From NCBI GenBank assembly GCA_039707465.1, contig CM077645.1, positions 64,305,850 to 64,369,849 on the forward strand: DNA of 64,000 nucleotides, in the 5' to 3' direction. Under the pieces are notes generated by a model. It was not told where the DNA came from, ran no database searches, and saw only the letters and a program-made list of their open reading frames with translations. This stretch comes from Rhabdophis nuchalis (Eukaryota > Chordata > Lepidosauria > Squamata > Natricidae). Positions 44,629 through 55,522 of this stretch are shown piece by piece; position 1 is the first letter of the stretch, and every line of letters starts with the position of its first letter. The translations under genes and the position numbers were made by a program.

Positions 44629-45462
44629 CAATATATAATAATAATAATAATAATTTATTACATTTATAAACCGCCCCCTCTCCCCGAAGGGACTCGGGGC
44701 GGTGTACAGGAAAATTAAAAACCATCTAAAAACATACAAAACATACAAAGTTAAAAACGAATTAAATTACCCTGTACTAGAATTTAAGAACATTAAAATT
44801 GTAACCCATTAAAACCAAATAGACAATTTGCAAAAACAGACTGGGGCAAGAAGCGTCAATTAGGCCAAACCGGCCTGATGAAACAAATAGGTTTTTACTT
44901 TTTGGCGGAAGGCGCGGAGGTCTGTGGTCGTTCTAATATCCGGGGGTAGGTCGTTCCAGAGGGTCGGGCCCATCACAGAGAAGGCCCTTCCCCTGGGCAT
45001 CGCCCGCTGGCATTGCCTGGTGGACGGCACCCGGAGAAGTCCCTCTCTGTGTGAGCGAATCGGCCGAAGGGATGTATGGGGCAGGATACGATCCCGCAAA
45101 TAACTAGGTCCTGTGCCATGGAGCGCTTTAAAGATGATAATCAACACCTTGAAACGCACCCGAAAGGCCACAGGCAGCCAGTGCAGCTCGCGCAGGAGTG
45201 GTGTTACATAGGAGTATCTAGTAACTCCCATAACTGCCCGCGCGGCCGCGTTCTGGACCAGCTGTAGCCTCCGAGTGCATCTCAAGGGGAGCCCCATGTA
45301 GAGAGCATTGCAGTAGTCCAGACAAGATGTCACAAACGCATGAGTGACCGTGCGAAGGGCATCCCGGTCCAATAGGGGACACAACTGGTGCACCAGGCGA
45401 ACCTGGTAGAATGCCCCCCTGGCCACGGCTGTCACATGGTCTTCTATTGACAGCCGAAATGA
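44629..45462 (-). mobile_element. L2/CR1-group LINE, longest intact ORF2 C-terminus here
   Basis: The minus-strand frame 45435-44860 is open for 191 codons: LVHQLCPLLDRDALRTVT, SCLDYCNALYMGLPLR, LHWLPVAFRVRFKVLI, RSHREGLLRVPSTR, LWNDLPPDIRTTTDLR and final QAGLA. The 3' UTR contains the ggactcggggcggtgtacag hairpin and ends in ATA units (44629-44656). 5' truncated at about 45462. No stop or shift is visible, so the copy is young. It lacks the endonuclease and catalytic reverse transcriptase motifs. Confidence 0.93.
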
Positions 45463-45563
45463 AATTTCTGAAATTTCATTTTTGTAAAGGATTCATTTTA
45501 CAAAAAAAGGATTCATTTTACAAAAATACAAAACACAACATTAAAACAATGGGGGGGGGGGGG
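45463..45563. repeat. Short tandem duplication and G-run
   Basis: Two copies of aaaggattcattttacaaaa (about 45486-45525) are preceded by gaaatttctgaaatttcatt. A 13-base G-run lies at 45550-45562. Confidence 0.8.
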
Positions 45564-45938
45564 TGATGGCAACAACTCAGATCAGGGAAGAATCTCTGAA
45601 AAAGTTCTGTTTCTAGAAGCTTATATAAAACCAGCAAAAAAAAAGAGCCAGCCGGATCTTCATAGAGAAGCTGTTCCATAATATCAGTGCTGCAATAGAA
45701 AAACAGTGTTTCCTTGCCTTCTCTGTTCTCATATTCAAGGCAATTCATGGTACAAAGTAGCACTGAAATACTAATAGTCCACTATCGAATAGATAAATTG
45801 TTGATTGTCTAATATTTGTATAAGGACTAATCAAGGGCTAATGTCCAAAAATATTGCCACTTAAATCACAAATGGTACAATCTTCTTCCACTAAAAGTGA
45901 TCGGAGTTTAATCCTTGACTTCAAATGTAGATTGCATA
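45564..45938. other. No feature seen
   Basis: Unique sequence up to the TA target of the Tc1-like element. The 81-codon minus frame 45518-45763 is not recognised. Confidence 0.4.
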
Positions 45939-45940
45939 TA

Positions 45941-46165
45941 CAGGTGAAACTCGAAAAATTTCACCTGTACAAAAGTTCATTTATTTCAGTAATGCAACTT
46001 AAAAGGTGAAACTAATATATGAGATAAGTCTCATTACATGCAAAGCAAGATAGTTCAAGCCGTGATATGTCATAATTGTGATGATTATGGCGTACAGCTC
46101 AGGAAAAGCCCAAATCCACAATCTCAGAAAATTACACTATTACATGCAATCAATAAAACAAGGAT
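45941..46165 (+). repeat. Left terminal inverted repeat of the Tc1-like element
   Basis: Begins caggtgaaactcgaaaaatt, includes agttcatttatttcagtaat and ends at caataaaacaaggat. It pairs along its whole length with 46831-47057, apart from a small substitution near the tip (ttcacctgtac against agaatatcgtgc). Confidence 0.93.
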
Positions 46166-46830
46166 AGAACAGTGGACCAACACCAGCAGATGACATGGCT
46201 CCCCAAATCAACACAGACTGTGGAAATTTCACACTGGACTTCAAGCATCTTGCAGTGTGTGCCTCTCCATTCTTCCTCCATATTCTGGGTCCTTGGTTTT
46301 CAAATGAGATGCAAAAGTTGCTCTCATCAGAAAAGAGGACTTTGGACCATTGAGCAATAGGACTTTGGACCACTGTGCTTCGTTAAGTCCAGGGTCAACG
46401 CAGCCGTCTATCAGGAGATTTTGGAGCACTTCATGCTTCCTTCTGCAGACAAGCTTTATGGGGATGCTGACTTCATTTTCCAGCAGGACTTGGCACCTGC
46501 CCACACTGACAAAAGCACCAAAACCTGGTTCAATGAACGTGGGATTACTGTGCTTGATTGGTCAGCAAACTCACCTGACCTGAACCCACAGAGAATCTAT
46601 GGGGCATTGCCAAGAGAAAAATGAGAGACATGAGGCTGAACAATGCAGAAGAGCTGAAGGCTGCTAGTGATGCATCCTGGTCTTCCATAACACCTCAGCA
46701 GTGCCACAGGCTGATAGCTTCCATGCCACGCTACATTGAGGCACTAATTGCTGCAAAAGGGGTCCAAACCAAATACTGAGTACATATGCATGCTTATACT
46801 TTTCAGAGGTCCAATATTGTTTTATGTACA

Positions 46831-47057
46831 ATCCTTGTTTTATTGATTGCATGTAATATTCTAATTTTCTGAGATTGTGGATTTGGGGTTTTTATGAGCT
46901 ATACACCATATTTATCATAATTATGACAAATCACGGCTTGAACTACCTTGCTTTGCATGTAATGAGTCTTATCTCATATATTAGTTTCACCTTTTAAGTT
47001 GCATTACTGAAATAAATGAACTTTTGCACGATATTCTAATTTTTCGAGTTTTACCTG
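46831..47057 (-). repeat. Right terminal inverted repeat of the Tc1-like element
   Basis: Begins atccttgttttattgattgc and ends tttttcgagttttacctg, inverse to the left repeat. Such long inverted repeats are known for some Tc1-like families. Confidence 0.93.
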
Positions 47058-47314
47058 TAATGCTATTAGCATGGACCTAATTAAAATGTATGTGAATTTC
47101 TAATAAAGAACATTTCAAAGTTACTCTTCACTCCATTATTTGTTTTCCAATGCTTATGGTGCATTCTTATGATGGGGTAAATTAATCTTTTAGTTTTAGA
47201 AACTCTAATGCTTATTCCAAAACCTACTACTGTTCTGTGATGAATGCCAGGTATCTAAACTTCATCAAGTTTCTGTGTCTAATTTTTGGCTATTGTTCCT
47301 AACATGTTCCGGAA

Positions 47315-47585
47315 ATAATACAATACAATACAATAGCAGAGTTGGAAAGGAGCTTGGAGGTCATCTAGTCCAACCCCCTGCCTAGGCAGGAACCTTATAC
47401 CATTTCAGACAAATGGCTATCCAACATCTTCTTAAAGACTTCCAGTGTTGGGGCATTCACAACTTCTGGGGGCAAGCTGTTCCACTGATTAATTGTTCTA
47501 ACTGTCAGGAAATTTCTCCTCAGTTCTAAGTTGCTTCTCTCTTTGATTGCTTCTCTCCTTGATAAAGGCTATAACTGTCAAAATT
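47315..47585 (-). mobile_element. CR1 LINE 3' end
   Basis: The plus strand reads agcagagttggaaaggagct and tccaaccccctgcctaggca, the classic CR1 3' end in reverse, followed by the ORF2 end. It is truncated near 47585, where gattgcttctctcc is duplicated. Shorter than the 21462 copy. Confidence 0.9.
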
Positions 47586-48754
47586 ATTTTGTAAATAAGA
47601 TCACGAGCACCTTTTTCTAAAAAATTATCAAAATAAATCCCATGTAGGTGACTAATTTAATTTTCAGAAGGGTCTACATAGTATATATTGCAAGAATTTG
47701 TATGATATATATTTATCCAGTGAGGATTATCTGACTTTTAGAAGTTAATCCGCTTGAATGGTAAATTTCAATCCTGCACAAAGACATGTAAGATTTTTAA
47801 TATTACAAATGTTTTAATATTATCTTTATTAATCCACACAGTTACACACTTTAAAATGCATGTACGAGGATAGGTAATATTTTCTAATATAATACTTAAA
47901 CTTTAGAAACTTGGACAATTAAGTATTATTATCATAAATCGCATACCAGGCATTCTTTTTTTTCTGTTTCCCATTGTTTTCTACTTTCCATTATATTCCA
48001 GAAAGCCCTTCATGTCAAGCATTAGTTCCAAAAGCAGAGTACCAAATTGTATAATAACTCATAAAATAAATGAAAGAATGGAAGGAATGATAATTTCATA
48101 CAATATATGTTTGTATTCATATGCACATGCTCACACAGTGGACATGTGACTATGAATACAATTTTGGACATAATTGTTGGTCATAAGTCCAGGACCCCTT
48201 GAATATCATTCTTATAGCTTTTGTGTATTGCATATCTTTCTATCATATTGGGTGAAGCTACAAAACAATGTTGTGTATCAACCATCTGCTGCATAATCCA
48301 GCCAGCCTGAGAGCTTGGATTCTCAGAAAGCCAAATAATTTTTTTTAGCATTTCCATAGTTCAGAGGATAAGGTTTCCATGATTTTCTCTTCTGCAACAT
48401 GGAACTAGCAAATTGGGAATGGCTGCTCTGCATTTTGCTGATTCAGAACTATTCAAACACACAAACACATGCAACGTATTTCATCACATGTCACCGCATA
48501 CTGCAGAAACTATATCAAGAAAATGTATTGCATTTTATCAGCTTCTGCAAAACTACAGAATGTCATGGCGCTCACATGGCATGTAATCCTATGTAATGCA
48601 ACACACATTGGGGAATAAATTCCCTTTTCCACTGTGGCTAGAAGTAAATTGTAGATAGAAGCCTATTATAATGAACCACAAACTGGCAGACCAACCAAAC
48701 TTCTGTCTGACCAGATTATTATCAAGTGAGCTCAACTGTTTTCAAGTGCAAATA
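47586..48754. other. No feature seen
   Basis: Unique AT-rich sequence. The 65-codon frame 48399-48596 has no domain. Confidence 0.4.
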
Positions 48755-48918
48755 TATATATATACATTTGTGCTGATAGATAAATAAAATACAGAGAGAC
48801 TAGGATAGATCTGTTTCGAGCTATTTAGCTTTCATCAGCTAGCCATACCCTTACTGGGATTCGAACTCAGGATATTTACACGTCAGGCAATTGCCTTAAC
48901 CATTACACCATGAGCTCT
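48755..48918 (-). mobile_element. tRNA-derived SINE, third family
   Basis: In reverse complement the head gagctcatggtgtaatggtt gives box A and gagttcgaatcccagtaag gives box B. The body ctgatgaaagctaaatagct follows, and the tail tatttatctatcagcacaaa ends in TATA units. The head differs from the Sauria-type and CORE-type SINEs in this window. A short fragment of its tail in the opposite orientation lies at 48990-49018. Confidence 0.8.
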
Positions 48919-49241
48919 ACTCCCTTATCAGCTGAGCCAGGGAAATAAGTCAGTGTTTATGTCAGAGCACCTGGTATGCCCAAATATGGGAGGACTATCT
49001 ATTATCTATCAGCACAAATGCACACAAAATGGTTTCCTGCCTGGAAGGCTCCTAGGTTGGAGCTGAAAGGCAAAATGGGTAGCAGTATGCTCCCTTCCTC
49101 CCATATTGACATAAACACTGATATATATAATTCTGTGCAGACTAAACAGTCATTCACTAGGTTTGCGATCTCTATATCTCTCAGCACAATACATTTGAAA
49201 GATATTCCTAACAGTGGCTTTAACCAGTACAATTATAAAGA

Positions 49242-49600
49242 GCCATGGTGGCGCAGTAGTTAGAATGCAGTATTGCAGTATATACTTCTGCTGACTGCTG
49301 GCTAACTCTAATCTGGCAATTCGAATCTCACCAGGTTCAAGGTTGACTCAGCCTTCCATCCTTCCGAGGTGGGTAAAATGAGGACCCAGATTGTTGGGGG
49401 CAATAATCTGACTCTGTAAACTGCTTAGAGAGGTCTATAAAGCACTGTAAAGTGGTATATAAGTCTAAGTGCTATTGAAGAGGTTTTCAAACTTGGCAAC
49501 TTTAAGACTTGTGGACTTCAATTTCTAAAATTCTTGGATTTGAAGTCTACAAGTCTTAAAGTTGCCAAGTTTGGGTACCCCTGTGCTATTGCTGTATTCT
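49242..49600 (+). mobile_element. CORE-type SINE interrupted by a MITE in its tail
   Basis: Head ccatggtggcgcagtagtta; box B ggcaattcgaatctcaccag; CORE block ctcagccttccatccttcc; tail tatataagtctaagtgctat. The MITE 49478-49583 sits in the tail, duplicating tgctattg, after which gctgtatt resumes. Confidence 0.9.
49478..49583. mobile_element. Palindromic hAT MITE inserted in a SINE
   Basis: Arms aagaggttttcaaacttgg... and ...ccaagtttgggtacccctg are inverse copies. The perfect TA-centred duplication tgctattg is at 49470-49477 and 49584-49591. The centre is shortened (ttctaaaattcttggattt). Confidence 0.9.
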
Positions 49601-50440
49601 TACAGAAGCAAAAACTAATGCACTACAGGACCCAGGCTACGATAAAAGCAGGTGAATGGGGTTAGGGCTTGATCAGACTATTAATCCTTATGAAGAATTC
49701 TTTATTTTCTCCATGAAAGGCCTGGATGCATTTATGAATGTTATTTTCCTTTAATTTCATTTTTCTTCCAGTTTCATTTTGATTTGTCCCATTTTTATAT
49801 CAATTTGAGACTTTAAAAACTTTGCCCCAAAGGAGACATGTCTATATGTCTATATGTTCTCTCTAGTGTATGGATATATCTATGCATTTTTGCCTAATGT
49901 GAATTATTTTGCAAAAAAGTCACAGACTTATTTTTGAGCAAATACTCAAATACACTATATTTTAATCAGGATAGGAATTCTATGAACAGCTTTCCTCATG
50001 CCCAGTGTGTGTGTGTGTGTGTGTGTGTGTTTGTGTGTGTGTGTTCAATTTTTCATTACAGGACTCTAGCATAAACTATGGCGATGAAATTTGAAGCATC
50101 TTGGTACAGATGTAAAACTAAAAAATTAAAGATCATGCCATCAGACAAATGTTTCCCCATTTCCTTGGTGGTGGTTCAACTTTACATCCATAAAAGAGAT
50201 GGTGTAAATTAAACTTGTATTATTTCACTTTCCATCTGAGTACACTTTAATATACTTTCTATGGAGTTTTTTTTACTTATTTTTTAAAAATGTTTTTATA
50301 CTATCTTTTTTCTTTTAATAAATTGATGCACAATAAACTAATATCTCTTCCACCCATCTTATTTTTAACTTTAAAATAAGTGAACAAGTGAAGTTATGCT
50401 GAAACGGACCAAGATGAACTTGGAACTCTGACCCCAAGGA
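49601..50440. other. No transposon seen; GT microsatellite
   Basis: A (GT)n run lies at 50006-50043 with one tt interruption. The rest is unique AT-rich sequence. Confidence 0.5.
50006..50043. repeat. (GT)n microsatellite
   Basis: About 18 GT units with a single interruption at gtttgt. Confidence 0.9.
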
Positions 50441-50447
50441 CCTGGGG

Positions 50448-50815
50448 TGGCACAGTGGTTAAAATGCAGTATTGCTGCCTAACTCTGCCCACTGAGTTCA
50501 ATCCCAACTGGTTCAAAGTTGACTCAGCCTTCCATCTTTCCAAGGTGGGTAAAATAAGGACCCAGATTGTTGGGGGGCAATATGCTGACCTCTGTAAACC
50601 ATGTAGGAAACGGATGTCAAACTCACGGGGGCACATTGCTATCCCGTGATGTATTGTGACATTTTCCCCCTTCATGGAGCTAATGTGGGCATGGGCTGCA
50701 TGTGACCCATCCAGCCCATGGGCTGCCGGTTTGACACTCCTGATGTAGAGAGTGCTGTAAAGCACTATGGAGCGGTATATAAATCTACGTGCTATTGTTC
50801 TTGTTCTTGCTATTT
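50448..50815 (+). mobile_element. CORE-type SINE interrupted by a hAT element
   Basis: Head ggtggcacagtggttaaaat; diverged box B gttcaatcccaactggttc; CORE block ctcagccttccatctttcc; tail agcggtatataaatctacgt with gttcttgttcttg units. The body is split at 50609-50742 by a hAT. Without it, ctctgtaaacc joins gagtgctgtaaagc as in the copy at 49242. Confidence 0.9.
50609..50742. mobile_element. hAT element (gtgtcaaac type) inserted in a SINE
   Basis: Left end aacggatgtcaaactcac and right end ggtttgacactcctg. The duplication atgtagga/atgtagag is at 50601-50608 and 50743-50750. Interior gggcatgggctgcatgtgac and catgggctgccggttt. The host SINE sequence resumes exactly at the duplication, which confirms the borders. 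Confidence 0.9.
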
Positions 50816-50870
50816 GACTCTGGTTCTCTCCAAATCTATTCTGACTTTCTAACCAATACTCTAGAACCAC

Positions 50871-50952
50871 TCTATTAAAGAGGATAAGACCCTTTTTAAA
50901 GAAAATGTGCAGAGCCATTTTCTTTAAAAGGGGTCTTATCCTCTTGAATAGA
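50871..50952. repeat. 82-nt near-perfect hairpin
   Basis: A 37-bp left arm (50871-50907, tctattaaagaggataagac...) and right arm (50916-50952) are inverse copies with about two mismatches around an 8-nt loop, tgcagagc. It is followed by another partial copy, tcctcttgaaaagg. It has no target duplication or hAT-type ends. It could be a foldback transposon remnant, an inverted duplication or a small-RNA hairpin. Confidence 0.85.
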
Positions 50953-51826
50953 TCCTCTTGAAAAGGGGATTTATCACTGAATCAATTTGGCTAGAATTAC
51001 AAGACAAATTCTAAACAATTTGTGCTATATCATCATGACTAACAGAACAAGGTTTATATTATCAGAATACATCACACTATTCTGCTCTAATTATTGATAT
51101 TTACAAATGTCTTAAAGATATTTCCCTTTGACTTTCATCTTTCAGTATGCAAAACTAAGAATGTTATTTGCATTTTTATCTATACCATCATTTGTTTTCT
51201 CTTTCCAGAAGATTGAGATTTTAGAATGGCTATCTGAACCTGTTTTTAACTTCATCCATGTTCACACCCTGGAATAGACACTCAAAGAACACAGAAGTGT
51301 ATGAATGGGAGATAAAGTAGCATGATGACTTGTTCATCTGAAACTATATTCATTTGAACAAACCTTTTACATGTATACCGTATGTTGAGCAATCTATGGT
51401 CTCTGCATCACTGCGTCATGAAAAATCTGAAAAAGGTGGGTCCCCAAATGCCCACAAATGTTCATGGTTGTTGTTTTCTTCAGATTTTCAGTATGTGAAA
51501 GCTGGTGCAGCAGAAACCGCCACATTTTGGGCCAATCTGTCTTGACTGAAAATGTGCATAAGCAATTAGGATTTCAGCAAAGGTCTATCTATGTTTCCTC
51601 TGATTTTCTAGTTGAGAGGTGAGTGTGAATGTTGATGTGGTTGGAGTGTCATATGCACTTGCAAGAGAGTTTGGAAACATCTTGAGGCTTGCAAAAATAA
51701 ACTTTAGGGTACCCCAAAATAGCTGAAAGAGGCTAGCATGTACCTAGTGGCTGTGAAAAAAGGATTGGATGGCGAATATGGCTAGCCAGATGGATTGAGA
51801 ATGAAATGGGGACACAAAATAAGGGG
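50953..51826. other. No feature seen
   Basis: Unique AT-rich sequence. The 63-codon frame at 51354-51545 has no domain. Confidence 0.4.
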
Positions 51827-51860
51827 TAGATGGATGGACAGATGGATGGATGGACAAATA
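51827..51860. repeat. (GATG)n microsatellite
   Basis: Seven or eight gatg/gaca-type units. Confidence 0.8.
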
Positions 51861-53010
51861 GATCAGTAAATAAAACCATTTCACACTGCTGCAGTGTTTT
51901 GTTGGAATCCACATTTGTGACATTCAGAAATATATGTAATTTTGTCTTTCGGTCTTTGTGTCTCTTATTTTCACATCTTCTGCTTCGATTCTTTTACTTC
52001 TTAAAAATTATACACATTGTACTTCAATCATGCTATATTTCTCTCCACTGATTTCCTCCATTGTTTGTAAGTTTAAACGTCTTTAACCTTTAAGTCTCCT
52101 CATGGTTTTGTCTTTTTTTATCTGCCTTCATTATATTTTCCATTTTCCGCTTTGATCTTTCTGTTCAAGTATTAATCTTACTAAACCTCTGCTCCCTTGT
52201 GCTAATTCTTCTCTGTGTGCCTTCTCTCTTGTGTGTAAAACACACACACACACATACACACACAAGTCCTTTCCTCCGTCTCAATATTTGGCCAGCTTTT
52301 TCTTTCAATATGTCCCTTTTTTTAACCCCATTGTATTGATTCATTTCTCATTATATTATTATTGCATAAGTTTCTCTTCTACAAGAAGGCAAGGTTCTTA
52401 CTTCCTTCTCAGTACATCTCCCTTTAAAATATGGATTTTAAAATAGTAGGTAATTATTTACCCAGTTATATTAATTTACAATGCCTAGTGCTTCGTAGGC
52501 TTATGTATATGACATGATGTAGATTTCTTAAAGACCATAAATTATAATATTTTAATATGACACTTTAAAAAGGCATGTAAATACAGGATGCCACTAACCA
52601 TGCTGCCAATATCTGTTCCATAGAAAAGTTGGGAGGTAGTTTGAAAGTTGTGCCACAGCTGGAAAACTATATTGTAGATTTTTACCAAAAGGATGCCCAA
52701 GGGTGAAAAAAAGAATCATTTAGCATGATTTTACCTAGTGGGCTACAGAGCCCTTTGAAGTGACTTATATTGATAACTGTAAATACATGTGTGTTTTTTA
52801 GAGATAGACATGGCATGATGGTTAATTAGGCAGCCAAAGAGATCACAACCTTTGTACTGCTCTTACTGTATTTCTCCTTGGAAATTTTCTTAGAATATAA
52901 AACAGCCACCAGATAAGGCAAGATAAGGGAGAGCAAGGCTTCAGCAATATGGCTGATTCTTCCATGCATAATTGTTCACTTCCCAGACAAACATTAGTAC
53001 AAACTAATAC
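51861..53010. other. Mostly unique, with one CA repeat
   Basis: A short (CA)n run lies at 52238-52264. Otherwise nothing was recognised. A pyrimidine-rich stretch spans 52060-52420. Confidence 0.4.
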
Positions 53011-53018
53011 CTAAAGGT

Positions 53019-53155
53019 CAGTGGTGGGATTCAGACATTTCTCACCACTTCCAGAGAACCAGTTGTTCACTCTCTAAACAGTTTGGTAAACTGGTTGTTG
53101 AAAGAAATTATTAGGGCAGGGAACCGGTTGTTAAATTATTTGAATTCCACTTCTG
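53019..53155. mobile_element. hAT element (cagtggtgggattc type)
   Basis: Begins cagtggtgggattcagac and ends tgaattccacttctg, with ccagagaaccagttgttcac and gggaaccggttgttaaatt inside. The duplication ctaaaggt/ctaaagac is at 53011-53018 and 53156-53163. Confidence 0.82.
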
Positions 53156-53326
53156 CTAAAGACTGAATCCTTAAACCTTCAAACTCAAGCACACAGTTTC
53201 CTGCCTACCATAAAAGGCAAAGGAATCTGACATGCAAGAATAGATACAACTTCTTTCTTTCCCACATTTCAAGCAACAAATACGTTGGTTTGTCATCCAT
53301 TGTTGATACAGGCACTCTCCCTAGAG

Positions 53327-53461
53327 CAGGGGTGGGCAAACTTTGCAACTTTAAGTCTGAAAGACTTCAGCTCCCAGAATTCTCCAGCCAGCAAAGCTGG
53401 CTGGAGAAGTCTGGGAGCAGAAGTCCTTCAGACTTAAAATTGCAAAGTTTGCCCACCCCTG
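53327..53461. mobile_element. Palindromic hAT MITE (gtgggcaaac type)
   Basis: A full 135-bp element starting caggggtgggcaaactttgc and ending with its inverse. The perfect duplication ccctagag is at 53319-53326 and 53462-53469. Loop around cagcaaagctggctgg. The same terminal type as 8316-8421 but with a complete centre. Confidence 0.95.
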
Positions 53462-53684
53462 CCCTAGAGCAACAGTGGGAAAGCCAGTGTCCTATGTGAT
53501 GTACTCTTGTTGACATCATTGTCTATGATGAGATCACTGATCATTACATAGTTATCCACTGCTCAGACATCACTCTTTTACTGCAGCATTGGATAGAATG
53601 CCAGTAAGTGTGACAAATGCTCTTTTCTCGTCCATTGGATTCTCCGACTTTGTCTATAAGATAAAAACAGGATACAAATGTTTT

Positions 53685-53856
53685 GAGGGAAAAAGAATGA
53701 GATGACAGAGAATGAGGTGGCTGGATGGAGTCACCGAAGCAGTAGGAGTGAGCTTAAATGGACTGCAGGGGATGGTAGAGGAGAGAAAGGCCTAGAAGAA
53801 CGTTGTCAATGGGGTCGCGATGGGTCGGACACAATTTTACAACTAACAACAACTGT
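53685..53856 (+). mobile_element. Bov-B (RTE-group) LINE 3' end
   Basis: Encodes an RMRWLDGVTEAVGVSLNG-like stretch, then LQGMVEERKA and NGVAMGRT, and ends cggacacaattttacaac, taacaacaact. This is the characteristic Bov-B ORF2 C-terminus and 3' end shared with the Sauria SINE tail. Contains a stop and shift. Confidence 0.88.
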
Positions 53857-55045
53857 CCATGGACCATGATCTCCTTTCATGGACTTTCTGAGCATATGGA
53901 ATAGTCCTTGATCAGATGCTTTATACATGTTCATAGGGATCGGCTTGGTTTCTTGTTTTTATTTTAAAAATTCTGATGGGTTGTGATTAAGTCTATAAAA
54001 TATATTATTTTAACACTAATGGTATTGCAGCTGGGCAGTTACATTCCTAAAGGCTAAACTTTCTTCTCCTTTCCTGACAGAGATGGAGTAGGGGACACAT
54101 GTGAAAAGCTGAAATGGGAAATCCATTCTGTCAATAGAGTTTACTGGCCAAAACCTTAATGGATCACAACAGTTAGAGCAGGATTAATCAGAGATTGCAA
54201 TCTGCTGAGGGGTCAGGGGATTTCTAAGTCTCTGCAAACTGCCAAGAGAATAAACTTGGTTCCAGTTACCTGTAGTCAAAACACAGTTAAGGTGTGCATC
54301 TTACACATCCTTAGGAATATCATTTCCCGCAATTCTAACAACAAAGCTGCTTTGGACAAATCTTTAAACAAATATAAACATGCATAATTTCATTTGTTCT
54401 AATTATTATGTTAAAAAATTAAATAGATTAATTATATTGCCTGAAAAAGCTTTTAAGCATGCTTATTCTTGTGGTGCTTGACAGCTTGGTATTTCTTCAG
54501 TTGACAGATGGAACTATCTAATATATTACTCTCACTTAGGTTAGCCAAGTAAATTGGTTAATAATAAGCCTTATGAAAGATCACTTTAAAATCATCAAAA
54601 GCTGTTTTAATACATTAAATGTTATAAGAATTAAACATCACAATATACATAGATCTACTGAAGCATGCTTATTCTGATAATATATTCTGAACATCTATCA
54701 CAAATGCTACAGTTTTCATAGTGCTTCAGGATAGCAAATGAGAAACGATCCTTATTATTTTGTACTTAATCATGCCCCAGTTTATAATTCCTTTACAATA
54801 AATGATCATACTTGTCTAATTTATGCTATTTTTCAGAGTTAATTATTTTAATAATTTAAATCAGAAAACTTTTTTCATGTTTACTATTATCCAATGATAC
54901 TATTTTAGGATTTGCTGGTTTCTTCTAATATAAAGATGCTAAACTTTGCATCAGATTAAATCTACACAAATTCCTTTTCTCTATTCAGTTCTACCTTATT
55001 TTCAATCCATAGAAATAAATGGATATTTTACCTATGCTACTCAGT
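53857..55045. other. No feature seen
   Basis: AT-rich unique sequence. Confidence 0.4.
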
Positions 55046-55049
55046 ATAG

Positions 55050-55522
55050 CTACTCTCCCTGACAACAAAAATGCGTATGGTCATGGCTATGGTTTTCCCA
55101 GTTGCAATGGATGGCTGTGAAAGTTGGATCATAAGAAAGGCTGAGTGGCAAAGAATTAAGGCCTTTGAACTATGGTGCTGTAGAAGACTCCTGTGAGCCC
55201 CTTGGACTGCAAGGCGATCAAACCAGTCAGTCCTAGAGATCAACCCTGACTGCTCTTTAGAAGGCTGAAGATGAAACTCAAATACTTTGGCCACCTAATG
55301 AGAAGAAAGGACTCACTGGAGAAGAGCCTAATGCTGGGAAAGATTGAGGGCAAAAGAAGAAAGGGACAACAGAAATGAGGCGGCTGCATGGAGTCACCAA
55401 AGCATTAGGTGTGAACTTAAATGGACTCCAGAGGATGGTAGAGGACAGGGGGACATGGAGAAACATTGTCCATGGGGTCGCAATGGGTCGGAGACAACTT
55501 CACAACTAACACAACAACTCAG
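55050..55522 (+). mobile_element. Bov-B (RTE-group) LINE 3' end
   Basis: Encodes MRMVMAMVFPVAMDGCESW, IIRKAEWQRIKAFELWCC, then APWTARRSNQSVLEINP, LKYFGHLMRRKDSLEKSL and MLGKIEGKRRKGQQK. These are the successive blocks of the Bov-B ORF2 C-terminal region. The 3' end is gggtcggagacaacttcaca, actaacacaacaac. Several stops and a frameshift make it a pseudogene. The short frames on both strands here are shadows. Confidence 0.93.

Larger units (their letters stand above)
45941..47057. mobile_element. Tc1-like DNA transposon, rearranged and inactive
   Basis: TA duplications (45939-45940, 47058-47059) flank inverted repeats of about 225 bp. Inside, the first catalytic block of a DD34E transposase (WSKVLFSDESNFCISFE, HTARCLKSSVKFPQSV, LIWGAMSSAGVGPL) is on the minus strand (46373-46166). 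The continuation (NAAVYQEILEHFMLPSADK, FIFQQDLAPAHTDKS, LDWSANSPDLNP, and out of frame RDMRLNNAEELKAA) is on the plus strand (46378-46779). The 208-bp block has been inverted, the N-terminal DNA-binding part is deleted, and a 1-bp deletion before the catalytic Glu (about 46590) shifts the frame. Confidence 0.95.

Noticed and set aside
50394..50918. A 174-codon minus-strand open frame
   Set aside because: It crosses a SINE, the hAT inserted in it and one arm of a hairpin. Length is by chance, and there is no recognisable domain.
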